A stretch of DNA of 64,000 nt from an uncultured Oscillospiraceae bacterium (GTDB lineage Bacteria > Bacillota > Clostridia > Oscillospirales > Oscillospiraceae). The notes below the pieces were generated by a model. The model was not told the origin of the DNA. It saw only the letters and a program-made list of their open reading frames with translations, and did not search any database. Positions 1 to 7,889 of this stretch are shown one piece after another. A program made the position numbers and the translations under genes. The first letter of the stretch is position 1. Each line of letters begins with the position of its first letter. The stretch covers positions 1-64,000 of the forward strand of contig CANQVO010000001.1 of the NCBI GenBank assembly GCA_947627325.1. Reading direction: 5' to 3'.

Positions 1-276
1 GGTCACGCTCGCCGGAATGGTTACGTCGGTCAGCGCCCAGCAACTCTCAAAGGCACTGTCGCCGATGGTGGTCACGCTCGCCGGAATGGTTACGTCGGTC
101 AGCGCCCAGCAACTCTCAAAGGCACTGTCGCCGATGGTGGTCACGCTCGCCGGAATGGTTACGTCGGTCAGCGCCCAGCAACTCTCAAAGGCACTGTCGC
201 CGATGGTGGTCAGGCCATCCGGGAGGGTCACGTTAGTCAGATTCCAGCAACCATCAAAGGCATAATTGCCGATGGT
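1..276 (-). repeat. Tandem 69-bp repeats coding LRR units
   Basis: Three copies of a 69-bp unit (1-69, 70-138, 139-207) are identical base for base. A fourth unit (208-276) is clearly related but diverged. Each unit codes one 23-residue LRR. The array runs off the left edge, so copy number is unknown. Perfect identity points to recent duplication or active homogenisation. Confidence 0.95.
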
Positions 277-561
277 GGTCACGCCCTCCTGGATGACGGC
301 GGTGACGATTTTTTGTCCATGCTTCTCCCATGGAGTAGGATTATAGGAATCATCATAGCGATCACCACAATAGTCTTTCATTGGCCCCGTTCCAGAGATG
401 GTGAGGGCGCCGTCGCTGGTAAGGGTCCAGGACAGATTGGTTCCGTCCCCTTCCCTGCCGCAGTAGCCGGATTTCACTACCTCCCCCGCGGCCAGGGCTG
501 GAGCGGCCAGGCCCAGGCAGAGGATGAGGGCCAGGAATAGGGATAGGGCTCGTTTTTTCAT
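1..561 (-). CDS. BspA-like leucine-rich-repeat surface protein, N-terminal part
   Basis: The protein starts MKKRALSLFLALILCLGL and has a classical signal peptide ending near APALA (about residue 24), so it is exported. A short N-terminal domain follows (about residues 25-90). From about residue 95 it enters 23-residue repeats of the form TTIGDSAFESCWALTDVTIP, typical of LRR_5/BspA-like proteins that sit on the cell surface and bind host or bacterial ligands. The start is an ATG preceded by AAAGGAGG. The frame is open to the window edge, so the C-terminal part is missing. The last repeats seen are identical at DNA level. Ligand and anchoring cannot be told from this part. Confidence 0.85.
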   Translation of the reverse strand, partial: MKKRALSLFLALILCLGLAAPALAAGEVVKSGYCGREGDGTNLSWTLTSDGALTISGTGPMKDYCGDRYDDSYNPTPWEKHGQKIVTAVIQEGVTTIGNYAFDGCWNLTNVTLPDGLTTIGDSAFESCWALTDVTIPASVTTIGDSAFESCWALTDVTIPASVTTIGDSAFESCWALTDVTIPASVT

Positions 562-644
562 GGGGGTTCCTCCTTTGTGGTTTCCGCGGCCTCCGAGGGG
601 GGCGGGGCGGGGCCCCGCCCCGGTCGGGGGATCACGGAAACGCG

Positions 645-849
645 CAAAAAGGCGGTGTTGAGAGCGTTTGCCTCAACACCGCCGGAAAACTCCAGCGTAA
701 CACAGTACATTTGCCCTTGAAATGAGATTCAAGAGCAAGTATAATAGCTGTGGCGCAACTACCGTTGCTGTGCTGAGTGCCCGTACACTCCGTACAGGGC
801 TGCGGGGTGTTGGCGCACCCCGCGGCCTGCCGCCTTTTTGGCGTTTCTA
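645..849 (-). ncRNA. Candidate small structured RNA upstream of the LRR gene
   Basis: A leftward promoter (TACAAT at 861-856, TTGCTT at 884-879, spacer 17) is followed about 165 bases later by an intrinsic terminator: arms GGCGGTGTTGAG at 651-662 and CTCAACACCGCC at 672-683, with a T5 run on the minus strand. Between them lie a GCGGGGTG/CACCCCGC hairpin (802-823) and a GCCC-GTAC hairpin, and the two ends can pair (GCCG..GAAAC..CCA with TGG..GTTTT..CGGC). This would be a roughly 200-nt RNA of 6S-like size, or an attenuated leader of the LRR gene. No family is recognised. Confidence 0.4.
717..745 (+). promoter_or_regulatory. gltX promoter
   Basis: -35 TTGAAA (717-722), exactly 17 bases, then a perfect -10 TATAAT (740-745). 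The transcript would begin near 752 and carry a roughly 170-base leader with GCAAC/GTTGC, GCCC/GGGC and GCGGGGTG/CACCCCGC hairpins before gltX. No T-box consensus is present in this leader. Confidence 0.75.
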
Positions 850-855
850 CGGCGT

Positions 856-884
856 ATTGTACTACAAGGCGCGAAAAAAAGCAA
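856..884 (-). promoter_or_regulatory. Leftward sigma-A-type promoter
   Basis: -35 TTGCTT (884-879), 17-base spacer, -10 TACAAT (861-856) on the minus strand. It would start the candidate RNA or the leader of the LRR gene. It faces the gltX promoter, so the two transcripts overlap as antisense over about 100 bases. Confidence 0.5.
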
Positions 885-920
885 GATGGGAACGGAAATT
901 TTTGATGGGAGGCCCTTTTT

Positions 921-2402
921 ATGGATATGACGTGGTTTGACGAGATGGAGGCCCGCATCCCCACCGGCGAGGCCCGCACCCGCTTCGCCCCCTCCCCCAC
1001 GGGGTATATGCACGTGGGCAACCTCCGCACGGCGCTCTACACTTGGCTCATCGCCCGCTCCCTGGGGGGGAAGTTCATCCTCCGCATCGAGGACACCGAC
1101 CAGGGCCGGCTGGTGGAGGGCGCGGTGGAGATCATCTACAAGACCCTCCGCAAGTGCGGCCTGGACTGGGACGAGGGCCCGGACGTGGGCGGGCCGGTGG
1201 GGCCGTACATCCAGACCCAGCGCCGGGACCTCTACGGGAAGTACGCCCACCTGCTGGCGGAAAAGGGCGCGGCCTATTACTGCTTCTGCGAAAAGACCGA
1301 GAGCGAGGAGGACAGCGGCGACTTCGGCCGCGCCGCCGACCCCTGTCGGGACCTCCCCTACAAGCAGGCCAAGGCACGGGTGGACGCCGGGGAGCCCTAC
1401 GTCATCCGCCAGAAGATCCCCGCCGGACAGACCACCTTCTCCGACGCCATCTACGGCGACATCACCGTGGACAACGCCGACCTGGACGACCAGGTGCTCA
1501 TCAAGCGGGACGGCCTGCCCACCTATAACTTCGCCAACGTCATCGACGACCACCTCATGGGCATCACCCACGTGGTCCGGGGCAGCGAGTACCTCTCCTC
1601 CGCCCCCAAGTACGACCTGCTCTACCGGGCGCTGGGCTGGACCGTGCCCACCTACGTCCACTGCTCCCCCGTCATGCGGGACGCGCAAAACAAGATGTCC
1701 AAGCGCCACGGGGACCCCTCCTATGAGGATCTGCTGGCTATGGGCTTCCTCTCCGAGGCGGTGGTGAACTACGTGGCCCTGCTGGGCTGGAGCCCCCGGG
1801 GGGAGTACGCGGAGACGGAGTTTTTCACCTTGGATGAACTCAAGGGAGTCTTCGACCTCCACGGCATCTCCAAGTCCCCCGCCATCTTCGACCTGGAAAA
1901 GCTGAAGTATTTTAATGCCCACTACCTCCGGGCCCTTTCCCCGGAGGCGTTCTACCCCCTGGCCGAGCCTTACTTAAAGGAGGCCATCCACGCCCCCGGC
2001 ATCGACCTAAAGCTGGTGGCCCCCCTGGTGCAGGGCCGGTGCGACACGCTGTTGGACATCGCCCCCCAGGTGGACTTTTTCGACGCTGTGCCAGAGTACT
2101 CCAACGAGCTCTACTGCCACAAGAAGATGAAGACCGACCAGGCCAACTCCCTGGAGGCCCTGGGGTGGGTCGTCCCCGCCCTGGAGGGGCTGGAGAAGTG
2201 GGACTTTGACGCCATCCACGACTGCCTCATCGCCCTGGCTGAGGCCCACGAGCTGAAAAACGGGCGGATCATGTGGCCGGTCCGCACCGCCCTCTCCGGC
2301 AAGGCGGTCACCCCCGGCGGGGCGGTGGAACTGGCCCACATCCTGGGCCGGGAGGAGACATTAAAGCGCCTACGGGCCGGGATGGAGCATTTGGCGGGGT
2401 AA
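921..2402 (+). CDS. gltX: Glutamyl-tRNA synthetase
   Basis: Cytoplasmic class I synthetase that charges tRNA-Glu with glutamate. The 493-residue product has the usual bacterial GluRS length. The HIGH-type motif appears as RFAPSPTGYMHVGN (residues 21-34) and the KMSKR ATP-binding loop at about 258-262, followed by the helical anticodon-binding domain. The ATG is chosen because GGGAGG lies 8 bases upstream. It has its own promoter, and an intrinsic terminator follows directly, so it is probably monocistronic. Whether it also misacylates tRNA-Gln for GatCAB, as is common in Firmicutes, cannot be read from this window. Confidence 0.97.
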   Translation: MDMTWFDEMEARIPTGEARTRFAPSPTGYMHVGNLRTALYTWLIARSLGGKFILRIEDTDQGRLVEGAVEIIYKTLRKCGLDWDEGPDVGGPVGPYIQTQRRDLYGKYAHLLAEKGAAYYCFCEKTESEEDSGDFGRAADPCRDLPYKQAKARVDAGEPYVIRQKIPAGQTTFSDAIYGDITVDNADLDDQVLIKRDGLPTYNFANVIDDHLMGITHVVRGSEYLSSAPKYDLLYRALGWTVPTYVHCSPVMRDAQNKMSKRHGDPSYEDLLAMGFLSEAVVNYVALLGWSPRGEYAETEFFTLDELKGVFDLHGISKSPAIFDLEKLKYFNAHYLRALSPEAFYPLAEPYLKEAIHAPGIDLKLVAPLVQGRCDTLLDIAPQVDFFDAVPEYSNELYCHKKMKTDQANSLEALGWVVPALEGLEKWDFDAIHDCLIALAEAHELKNGRIMWPVRTALSGKAVTPGGAVELAHILGREETLKRLRAGMEHLAG

Positions 2403-2416
2403 AACAAGGCCCCGTG

Positions 2417-2449
2417 GAGCGCCTGTCGCGAGACGGGCGCTCTTTTTTT
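2417..2449 (+). terminator. gltX terminator
   Basis: GAGCGCC (2417-2423) pairs with GGCGCTC (2436-2442), followed by seven T. It lies 15 bases after the gltX stop. Confidence 0.85.
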
Positions 2450-2469
2450 CCAAAATTTTTTCCCAATCT

Positions 2470-2499
2470 TGTAACATTTTTCCCGCCGGGAGCGTTTTA
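2470..2499 (+). promoter_or_regulatory. Possible ECF-type (autoregulatory) promoter
   Basis: TGTAAC (2470-2475), 17 bases, then CGTTTTA (2493-2499), upstream of the ECF sigma gene. ECF sigma factors often use an AAC-containing -35 and a CGT-containing -10, and often drive their own operon. Here that is inference from motif shape only. Confidence 0.35.
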
Positions 2500-2521
2500 G
2501 AGGGTGAAAGGAGGTGGCGCG

Positions 2522-3010
2522 ATGGAGCGCGAAGAGGCGGCGCGGCTGGCGGAGCGGTTCGGGCCGGCGGTGTACCGGCTGGCCTACGCCCGGACCGCCA
2601 ACGCCGCCGACGCGGAGGACGTGACCCAGGACGTGTTTCTGCGCCTAATTACCAAGGCCCCCGCCTTTGCCGACGACGAGCACGCCAAGGCGTGGCTTCT
2701 CCGGGTGACGGCCAACCGGGCCAGCGACCTGTTCCGGGACCTTCGCCGGCGGCGGCAGGTACCCCTGGAGGCCGCCGGGGAACAGCCCGCCCAGGAGCGG
2801 GAGGCCGGCGGGGAGGCGCTGGCGGCGGTGCTGGCCCTGCCGCCCAAGCTGCGGGCGGCGGTACACCTGTTTTACTACGAGGAGCTGTCCACGGCCCAGA
2901 TCGCCGGGCTGCTCCGGCTCACGGAGACGGCGGTGCGGGCGCGGCTGAGCCGGGCCAGGGCCCTGCTGCGGCAGAGCGAGCTGTTGAAAGGAGGAGAGGA
3001 ACGTGTTTGA
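2522..3010 (+). CDS. ECF-family RNA polymerase sigma factor
   Basis: A 162-residue sigma-70-family protein with region 2 (about residues 8-75, including DAEDVTQDVFLRL for core and -10 contacts) and region 4 (about 100-155, ELSTAQIAGLLRLTETAVRARL, the -35-binding helix-turn-helix). There is no region 1 or 3, which is typical of ECF factors. The ATG at 2522 is preferred over an upstream GTG because AAAGGAGG lies just before it. The next gene, a membrane-anchored DUF4179 protein, starts inside its last codons, the usual sigma/anti-sigma arrangement. The inducing signal is unknown. Confidence 0.9.
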   Translation: MEREEAARLAERFGPAVYRLAYARTANAADAEDVTQDVFLRLITKAPAFADDEHAKAWLLRVTANRASDLFRDLRRRRQVPLEAAGEQPAQEREAGGEALAAVLALPPKLRAAVHLFYYEELSTAQIAGLLRLTETAVRARLSRARALLRQSELLKGGEERV

Positions 3011-4454
3011 CGTGCGATATCGGCGGGAGATGGACGCGGCGGGCCCCGGGCCGGAGCAGATGGAGCGGCTTTTGTCCGCCATCCGGGCCCAGCCGGAGCG
3101 GGCTCCGGGCCGGGCGGGGCCAATCGTCCGCCGGGTGCTGTTGGCGGCGGCGGTGTGCGCGGCGCTGACGCTCACCGCCCTGGCGGTGTCCCCCACCCTG
3201 CGGGAGGCGCTGGTCAACGCCCTGGGGCGCTTTCAGCCGTACAGCCAGACGGTGGAGGGGGTATCTGTGACCGACCAGGGCATCCAGATCACGGTGCTCT
3301 CCGCCCTGTCCGACGGCAACACGGCCCAGGTGTACTACGAGATCCGGGACCTCACCGGGGACCGGCTGGACGAATTCACCGCGGATGACCTGGGGCCCCC
3401 CATGCCCGCCAACTGGGGGGAGGAGGACGGCCCCCAGTGGGTTTCCTGCGGCAGTACCAGCGCCGGCGGGCTGGTCAGTTACGACCCCGAGACCAGGACC
3501 GCCCTCATGCTGGGGGCGATGGAGGGGCGCGGCCCCGCGGCGAAAAAGCTGATCCTGGATATGAAGATAGACGAGATCCAGCCGGGCCGCCGGTATGAGG
3601 ATATTCCCATCGACCACCATTGGATGGCGGAGGGGACCCTGAAAACCCTGACCCTGGAAAACGGCAAGGTCGTGCTGGCTCCGGGGCAGAACCCCGGGGC
3701 GCTGGAGAGCGAGTTCTTCTCCCTGTCCTCCTACGGCTTTGGAGAGGACGGGGTGCTCCACCTGCTGTTGAAGGCGAAGGTGGACACCAGCGCGTGGGAG
3801 TTGGAGAGAAGTTCGATAGATTACTTTGGCGGCAGCAGCCGCTCCGACGTCTCTCCCGACTTCTCCCGCACCCAACGCTACGCCCAAACCACGGATTACA
3901 GAGGCATGAGTGAGGAGGAGATGGAGCTGGCCTCCCCGGAGACCCACTTTGCATGGAACGGGGAGACCTACTTCGAATACCGCACCGGCATCACCCCCGC
4001 CGACGTGGCGGAGGGGGACGTGGAATGGCGCGATTACATGAGCGCGTATCTCAATACCAAGCCCATCATCCACGGGGAGTGGCATCTCACCTTCCCGACG
4101 GAGATGGTGGAGCAGACCCGCGTGGATATGACCGGCTCCCTGACCAACATCAACCAGACCACCGCCGAGACCCTCTACCTGTCTGTGCTGGGCGCCTCCC
4201 TGGAGAGCGACTCCCACGGGACGGCCAACACCCTGGGCTACAAGCTCACGGTCTACCTTTCGGACGGGCGGATGCTGCCGGGGATCGATGCCGACGGCGG
4301 GTTCCACGGGGGAAACTACTCGGTGAACCACTGGACCTTCCCTGAGCCGGTGGACCCGAAAGAGGTCACCGCCATCGCCATCGGGCAGTGGTATATCCCC
4401 ATTGAGAACGGCGCCGCCACGGAGGGGCACTGGCTGGACGAGCTCCCCGGGTGA
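3003..4454 (+). CDS. DUF4179-type membrane protein, probable anti-sigma factor
   Basis: A 483-residue protein with a short cytoplasmic N-terminus (1-40), one membrane segment (about 42-62) and a long extracytoplasmic part beginning SPTLREALVNALGRF, which resembles the DUF4179 region of sigma-factor partner proteins. It begins with GTG, overlaps the sigma gene by 8 bases and has GGAGGAGAGGA upstream, so the two are translationally coupled. By analogy with other Clostridia it holds the sigma factor at the membrane and releases it on an envelope signal. No zinc-type HxxxCxxC anti-sigma motif is visible, so direct binding is inference. Confidence 0.75.
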   Translation: MFDVRYRREMDAAGPGPEQMERLLSAIRAQPERAPGRAGPIVRRVLLAAAVCAALTLTALAVSPTLREALVNALGRFQPYSQTVEGVSVTDQGIQITVLSALSDGNTAQVYYEIRDLTGDRLDEFTADDLGPPMPANWGEEDGPQWVSCGSTSAGGLVSYDPETRTALMLGAMEGRGPAAKKLILDMKIDEIQPGRRYEDIPIDHHWMAEGTLKTLTLENGKVVLAPGQNPGALESEFFSLSSYGFGEDGVLHLLLKAKVDTSAWELERSSIDYFGGSSRSDVSPDFSRTQRYAQTTDYRGMSEEEMELASPETHFAWNGETYFEYRTGITPADVAEGDVEWRDYMSAYLNTKPIIHGEWHLTFPTEMVEQTRVDMTGSLTNINQTTAETLYLSVLGASLESDSHGTANTLGYKLTVYLSDGRMLPGIDADGGFHGGNYSVNHWTFPEPVDPKEVTAIAIGQWYIPIENGAATEGHWLDELPG

Positions 4455-4482
4455 CGGAATTTTGTAAAGATAAATAAAAGCT

Positions 4483-4522
4483 CCCTCCCCTTGCCAAACT
4501 AGGCGGGGGGAGGGATGTTTTT
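4483..4522 (+). terminator. Terminator that contains the ypeB Shine-Dalgarno sequence
   Basis: CCCTCCCCTTGCC (4483-4495) pairs over 13 bp (two G-U pairs) with GGCGGGGGGAGGG (4502-4514), followed by ATGTTTTT. It is a good intrinsic terminator for the sigma/anti-sigma operon. Its 3' arm is also the only Shine-Dalgarno sequence for ypeB, whose ATG follows the T run directly. Confidence 0.75.
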
Positions 4523-5866
4523 ATGAAAGATCGGCTCCGGCGGGCCAAGGCCGTCTTTACCGTGGCCGCCCTGGTGGTCCTGGCGGTCTTCGCCGTGCGG
4601 GGAAAGGTGGAGGCGGACGGGTACAAGCGCCGCCTCACCAGCGCCTACTACCACGCCTTTACCGAGCTGACCACCGCCAACCAGGAGCTGGACGCCGCCC
4701 TGCGGAAGTCCGCCTACACCACCGCCGGGCCCCTGCGGGAGGGGCTGTATCGCCAGATCTACGCCAAGGCCCTGGCCGCCCAGTACGCCCTGGGGGAGCT
4801 GCCCGGCGGCGACGTGGAGTTGGAGGAGGCCGCGGCCTTTTTCGCCAAGACGGGAGACTACGCCGCCGCCCTGTGCCGGGAGGATCTGGACGGCGCGGGG
4901 GAGGATCTGGCCGCCCTGGCCGGTCTGTCGGGCCGTCTGAACGGCGTTTTGACCGACCTCCAGGCCCAGTTGGAGGCGGGGCGGCTGGATCTGGCGGCGC
5001 TGGAGGGGGCGCGGCAGGCGCTGGCCCAGGCCACCCAGGCCGGGGAGCGGCAACTGGGCGGGACGGCCTTTCAGGAGACGGAGTCGGCCTTCCCGGAGAT
5101 GCCCAGCCTCATCTATGACGGGCCCTTCTCCCAGCATTTGAGCGCCCAGACCCCCAGGGCTCTGGAGGGCATGGGCCAGGTGACCCAGGAGCAGGCCCGG
5201 CAGGCCGCCGCCAGCTTTCTCCACGTCTCCCCGGAGGTGCTCACCCTGGCCGCCGCCGGGGAGGGGGCGCTGCCCACCTACGCCTTCACCCTCCCCCTGG
5301 ACGGGGGCGGGGGATATATCCAGGTGACCCGGCAGGGCGGGCAGATCCTGGCGTACTTTCAGGACCGGGTCCCCAGGGCCCCCGCCATGGACGCCGACCA
5401 GGCGGTGACGTTGGCGCAGAACTACCTGGCCGCCTGGGGCTTTGCCCGGATGGAGCCCAGCTACCACATCCAGCGGGAGGGGGTCATCACCATCCACTTC
5501 GCGCCGGTGGTGGACGATGTGTACTGTTACCCGGACCTTGTCAAGGTGACCATCGCCATGGACGACGGCTCCCTGCTGGGCTACGAGGCCCACGGCTATC
5601 TGAGCCAGCACCGGGACCGGGTCTTTGACCCGCCCGCCGTGGACCAGGCCGCCGCCCAGGCCGCCGTGCCCCAGGGGCTGTCCGTCCTGGCCGCCCAAAA
5701 GGCCCTGATCCCCACCGGCGGCGGGACCGGGGAGGTGCTGACCTACGAGTTCAAGTGCCAGACCGCCGACGGCGGCCACGTGCTCATCTACGTCAACGCC
5801 CAGACCGGCCTCCAGCAGAATATCCTCCTCCTTCTGGAGGACGAGACGGGGACGCTGACCCTGTGA
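4523..5866 (+). CDS. ypeB: Spore germination protein YpeB
   Basis: A 447-residue protein with an N-terminal membrane anchor (about 10-26), a helical region containing the YpeB-type segment YHAFTELTTANQELDAAL (about 42-60), and PepSY-type repeats in the C-terminal half (near 210, 290 and 375). In Bacillus, YpeB is needed for placement and stability of the cortex-lytic enzyme SleB in the spore. No sleB lies next to it here, which is unusual because the two are normally adjacent. The start ATG follows GGGGGGAGGG by 8 bases, and that site is locked in a terminator hairpin. It converges on and overlaps the acyltransferase gene by 74 bases. Confidence 0.85.
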   Translation: MKDRLRRAKAVFTVAALVVLAVFAVRGKVEADGYKRRLTSAYYHAFTELTTANQELDAALRKSAYTTAGPLREGLYRQIYAKALAAQYALGELPGGDVELEEAAAFFAKTGDYAAALCREDLDGAGEDLAALAGLSGRLNGVLTDLQAQLEAGRLDLAALEGARQALAQATQAGERQLGGTAFQETESAFPEMPSLIYDGPFSQHLSAQTPRALEGMGQVTQEQARQAAASFLHVSPEVLTLAAAGEGALPTYAFTLPLDGGGGYIQVTRQGGQILAYFQDRVPRAPAMDADQAVTLAQNYLAAWGFARMEPSYHIQREGVITIHFAPVVDDVYCYPDLVKVTIAMDDGSLLGYEAHGYLSQHRDRVFDPPAVDQAAAQAAVPQGLSVLAAQKALIPTGGGTGEVLTYEFKCQTADGGHVLIYVNAQTGLQQNILLLLEDETGTLTL

Positions 5867-6860
5867 CCTTGGCGGTGAGCCAGGCCATGGGCTTTTTGAG
5901 GGCGTAGTGGAGCGCCACGCCCAGCAGGATGTTGGCGCATATGGTGACGGAGTAGTAGAACCGGGGGATCAGGGCGCTAAGGCGGTCGTACTCCAGGACA
6001 AAGACCACGTTGAGCAGATAGATCTCCAAACTGCACCCGCCCAGCAGTTCCAGCCCCCGCTCCGCCCACGCGGGAAGGACCGCCGCCAGACCGCTGAGCA
6101 CCAGGCACAGCGCCACACAGCCGAAGGCGAAGGCCAGGGTGCTGGGGAGGTAGTAGGGCGCGGTCAGGGGCCGGAGCACCGGGACCAGGAACGGCAGGGC
6201 GGCCCACAGCCAGAGGCGCTTGGGGGTCAGCTCCCGCCCCCGGGCGATGTAGACACCCATCAGGGCGCCCATCAGAAAGACGGGGACGCGGCCGATCACG
6301 TCCACCAGGTGGCCCAGGCCGTGGTACTCGGCCAGGTGGAACAGCGGGAATACAAGCGCGCTCCCGGCGGCCACCAGCCAGCCCGGACGCTTCACCCGGG
6401 CCAGCAGGGCGGCGCAGGCGGGGGCCAGCAGGTAGAAAAACAGCAGGCCGGGGATGTACCAGTTAAAGTAGCTGGGCCTGTTCAGCCAGTAAAAGAGGGT
6501 GGACATGGTCCACAAGATGGTCTTGATGGAGGTCTGCCCCGCCAGGCGGAGGCACAGGCCGTAGAGGCCGGTCACCAGCCAGTAGAGGGGCAATACCCGG
6601 ACCAGGCGGCGCTTGAGGTAGGCCCCGTAGCTCTGCTTTTTCCGGGTCCAGGACAGGGACAGGCCCATGGCCGAGAGGAAAATAAAGATATCCACCCCAA
6701 AAAAGCCCAGGGACTGGAGATCTTTGAGCCACGGGGTCTCTATGATCAGATGAAAGGTGTGGAACAACAGCACCCACGCCATGGCAAAGCCCATGAGTGC
6801 GCCCCGGTATCGGCTGAACACGTCGTAGCCCAAGGGTCGGTTTTCCCCAAGATCCGCCAT
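5793..6860 (-). CDS. Acyltransferase family 3 membrane protein
   Basis: A 355-residue, highly hydrophobic protein with about ten membrane segments. It starts with the pattern of acyltransferase-3/OafA-like O-acyltransferases: a first helix with RYRGALMGFAMAWVLLFHTFH (the conserved His is in the LFH part), then FFGVDIFIFLSAMGLSLSW. Such enzymes transfer acetyl or other acyl groups to sugars of surface polymers. The ATG at 6860 follows GAGAGGAAG. The substrate cannot be told, as no glycan cluster is near. The last 25 codons lie antisense to the ypeB 3' end. Confidence 0.8.
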   Translation of the reverse strand: MADLGENRPLGYDVFSRYRGALMGFAMAWVLLFHTFHLIIETPWLKDLQSLGFFGVDIFIFLSAMGLSLSWTRKKQSYGAYLKRRLVRVLPLYWLVTGLYGLCLRLAGQTSIKTILWTMSTLFYWLNRPSYFNWYIPGLLFFYLLAPACAALLARVKRPGWLVAAGSALVFPLFHLAEYHGLGHLVDVIGRVPVFLMGALMGVYIARGRELTPKRLWLWAALPFLVPVLRPLTAPYYLPSTLAFAFGCVALCLVLSGLAAVLPAWAERGLELLGGCSLEIYLLNVVFVLEYDRLSALIPRFYYSVTICANILLGVALHYALKKPMAWLTAKVTGSASPSRPPEGGGYSAGGRSGR

Positions 6861-6952
6861 CTTCCTCTCTCCCCCGCTCCGATTTTGGTTTGAGACTATT
6901 ATACGCAAGGAGACAAATTTACGCAAGATGAGGTTTTTCGGAGAAAAAACCC

Positions 6953-7107
6953 TTGCTATTTCCTGGGACGTGTGGTAAAATACTTCAGCCTGTGGCAAGT
7001 ACACACACCCTTTGGGACGGCGGCCCGGTGTCCCCTCTCTGCCGGGGATGGGCCCGCCGGATGACCGGGGTGGCGGCAAAACAAAAATTTTTTTAGGAGG
7101 AGACAAA
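6953..7107 (+). promoter_or_regulatory. rpsB promoter and structured leader
   Basis: -35 TTGCTA (6953-6958), 17 bases, -10 TAAAAT (6976-6981). The roughly 120-base leader holds a large stem: CGGCGG-CCC near 7018 pairs with GGGCCCGCCG near 7050, with TCCCC/GGGGA inside. This is a plausible autoregulatory structure for S2, but the function is inferred only from position. Confidence 0.55.
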
Positions 7108-7854
7108 ATGGCAGTCGTATCTATGAAGCAGCTCTTGGAGGCGGGCGTCCACTTCGGGCACCAGACCCGCCGCTGGAACCCCAAAATGGCCAGCTACATC
7201 TACACCGAGCGCAACGGCATCTATATCATCGACCTGCAGAAGACGGTGAAGAAGCTGGAGGAGGCCTACGCCTTCGTCCGCGAGCTCTCCGAGAGCGGCC
7301 AGACCCTGCTCTTCGTGGGCACCAAGAAGCAGGCCCAGGAGGCCATCAAGGAAGAGGCCCAGCGCTGTGGGATGTACTTCGTCAACGCCCGGTGGCTGGG
7401 CGGTATGCTCACCAACTTCAAGACCATGCGGGGCCGTGTGGACCGTCTGGCCCAGCTCAAGAAGATGCAGGAGGACGGCACCTTCGATATGCTCCCCAAG
7501 AAGGAGGTCATGCACCACCTGGGCGAGATCGCCAAGCTGGAGAAGTACCTGGGCGGCGTCACCGAGATGCGGAAGCTCCCCGGCGCGCTGTTCGTGGTGG
7601 ACCCCCGCAAGGAGCGCAACGCCATCAACGAGGCCCGCAAGCTCCACATCCCCGTGGTGGCCATCGTGGACACCAACTGCGACCCCGACGAGATCGACTA
7701 CGTCATCCCCGGCAACGACGACGCCATCCGGGCCATCAAGCTCATCTCCTCCGTCATGGCCAACGCCATCCAGGAGGGCCGCCAGGGCGCCGACGCCGCC
7801 CCCGCCGCCGAGGCCGAGGCCGCCGCGCCCGCCGAGACCCCTGCCGCCGAGTAA
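7108..7854 (+). CDS. rpsB: 30S ribosomal protein S2
   Basis: A 248-residue uS2. The N-terminus [20 protein letters not shown] and the internal [13 protein letters not shown] segment are diagnostic. The start is the ATG preceded by AGGAGG. The C-terminus carries an Ala/Glu/Pro-rich tail (about the last 20 residues) beyond the core fold, a feature shared with L10 in this genome. It is followed at 35 bases by tsf, the classic rpsB-tsf operon. S2 is one of the last proteins added to the small subunit, near the mRNA exit site. Confidence 0.97.
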   Translation: MAVVSMKQLLEAGVHFGHQTRRWNPKMASYIYTERNGIYIIDLQKTVKKLEEAYAFVRELSESGQTLLFVGTKKQAQEAIKEEAQRCGMYFVNARWLGGMLTNFKTMRGRVDRLAQLKKMQEDGTFDMLPKKEVMHHLGEIAKLEKYLGGVTEMRKLPGALFVVDPRKERNAINEARKLHIPVVAIVDTNCDPDEIDYVIPGNDDAIRAIKLISSVMANAIQEGRQGADAAPAAEAEAAAPAETPAAE

Positions 7855-7889
7855 GAAAACACTACCACACATACTGGAGGAAATAAAAA

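Noticed and set aside
1-276. Direct repeats at the left edge as a possible CRISPR array
   Set aside because: The 69-bp units are contiguous with no spacers and translate as in-frame LRR units of an exported protein.
759-1922. Long open frame on the minus strand across gltX
   Set aside because: It is a G+C-driven shadow of gltX with low-complexity translation and no ribosome-binding site. The same applies to long shadows across topA, the PBP, leuA, cwlD and others.
6977-7107. T-box or known riboswitch before rpsB
   Set aside because: No T-box sequence or known aptamer core was seen; only a G+C-rich stem-loop is supported.
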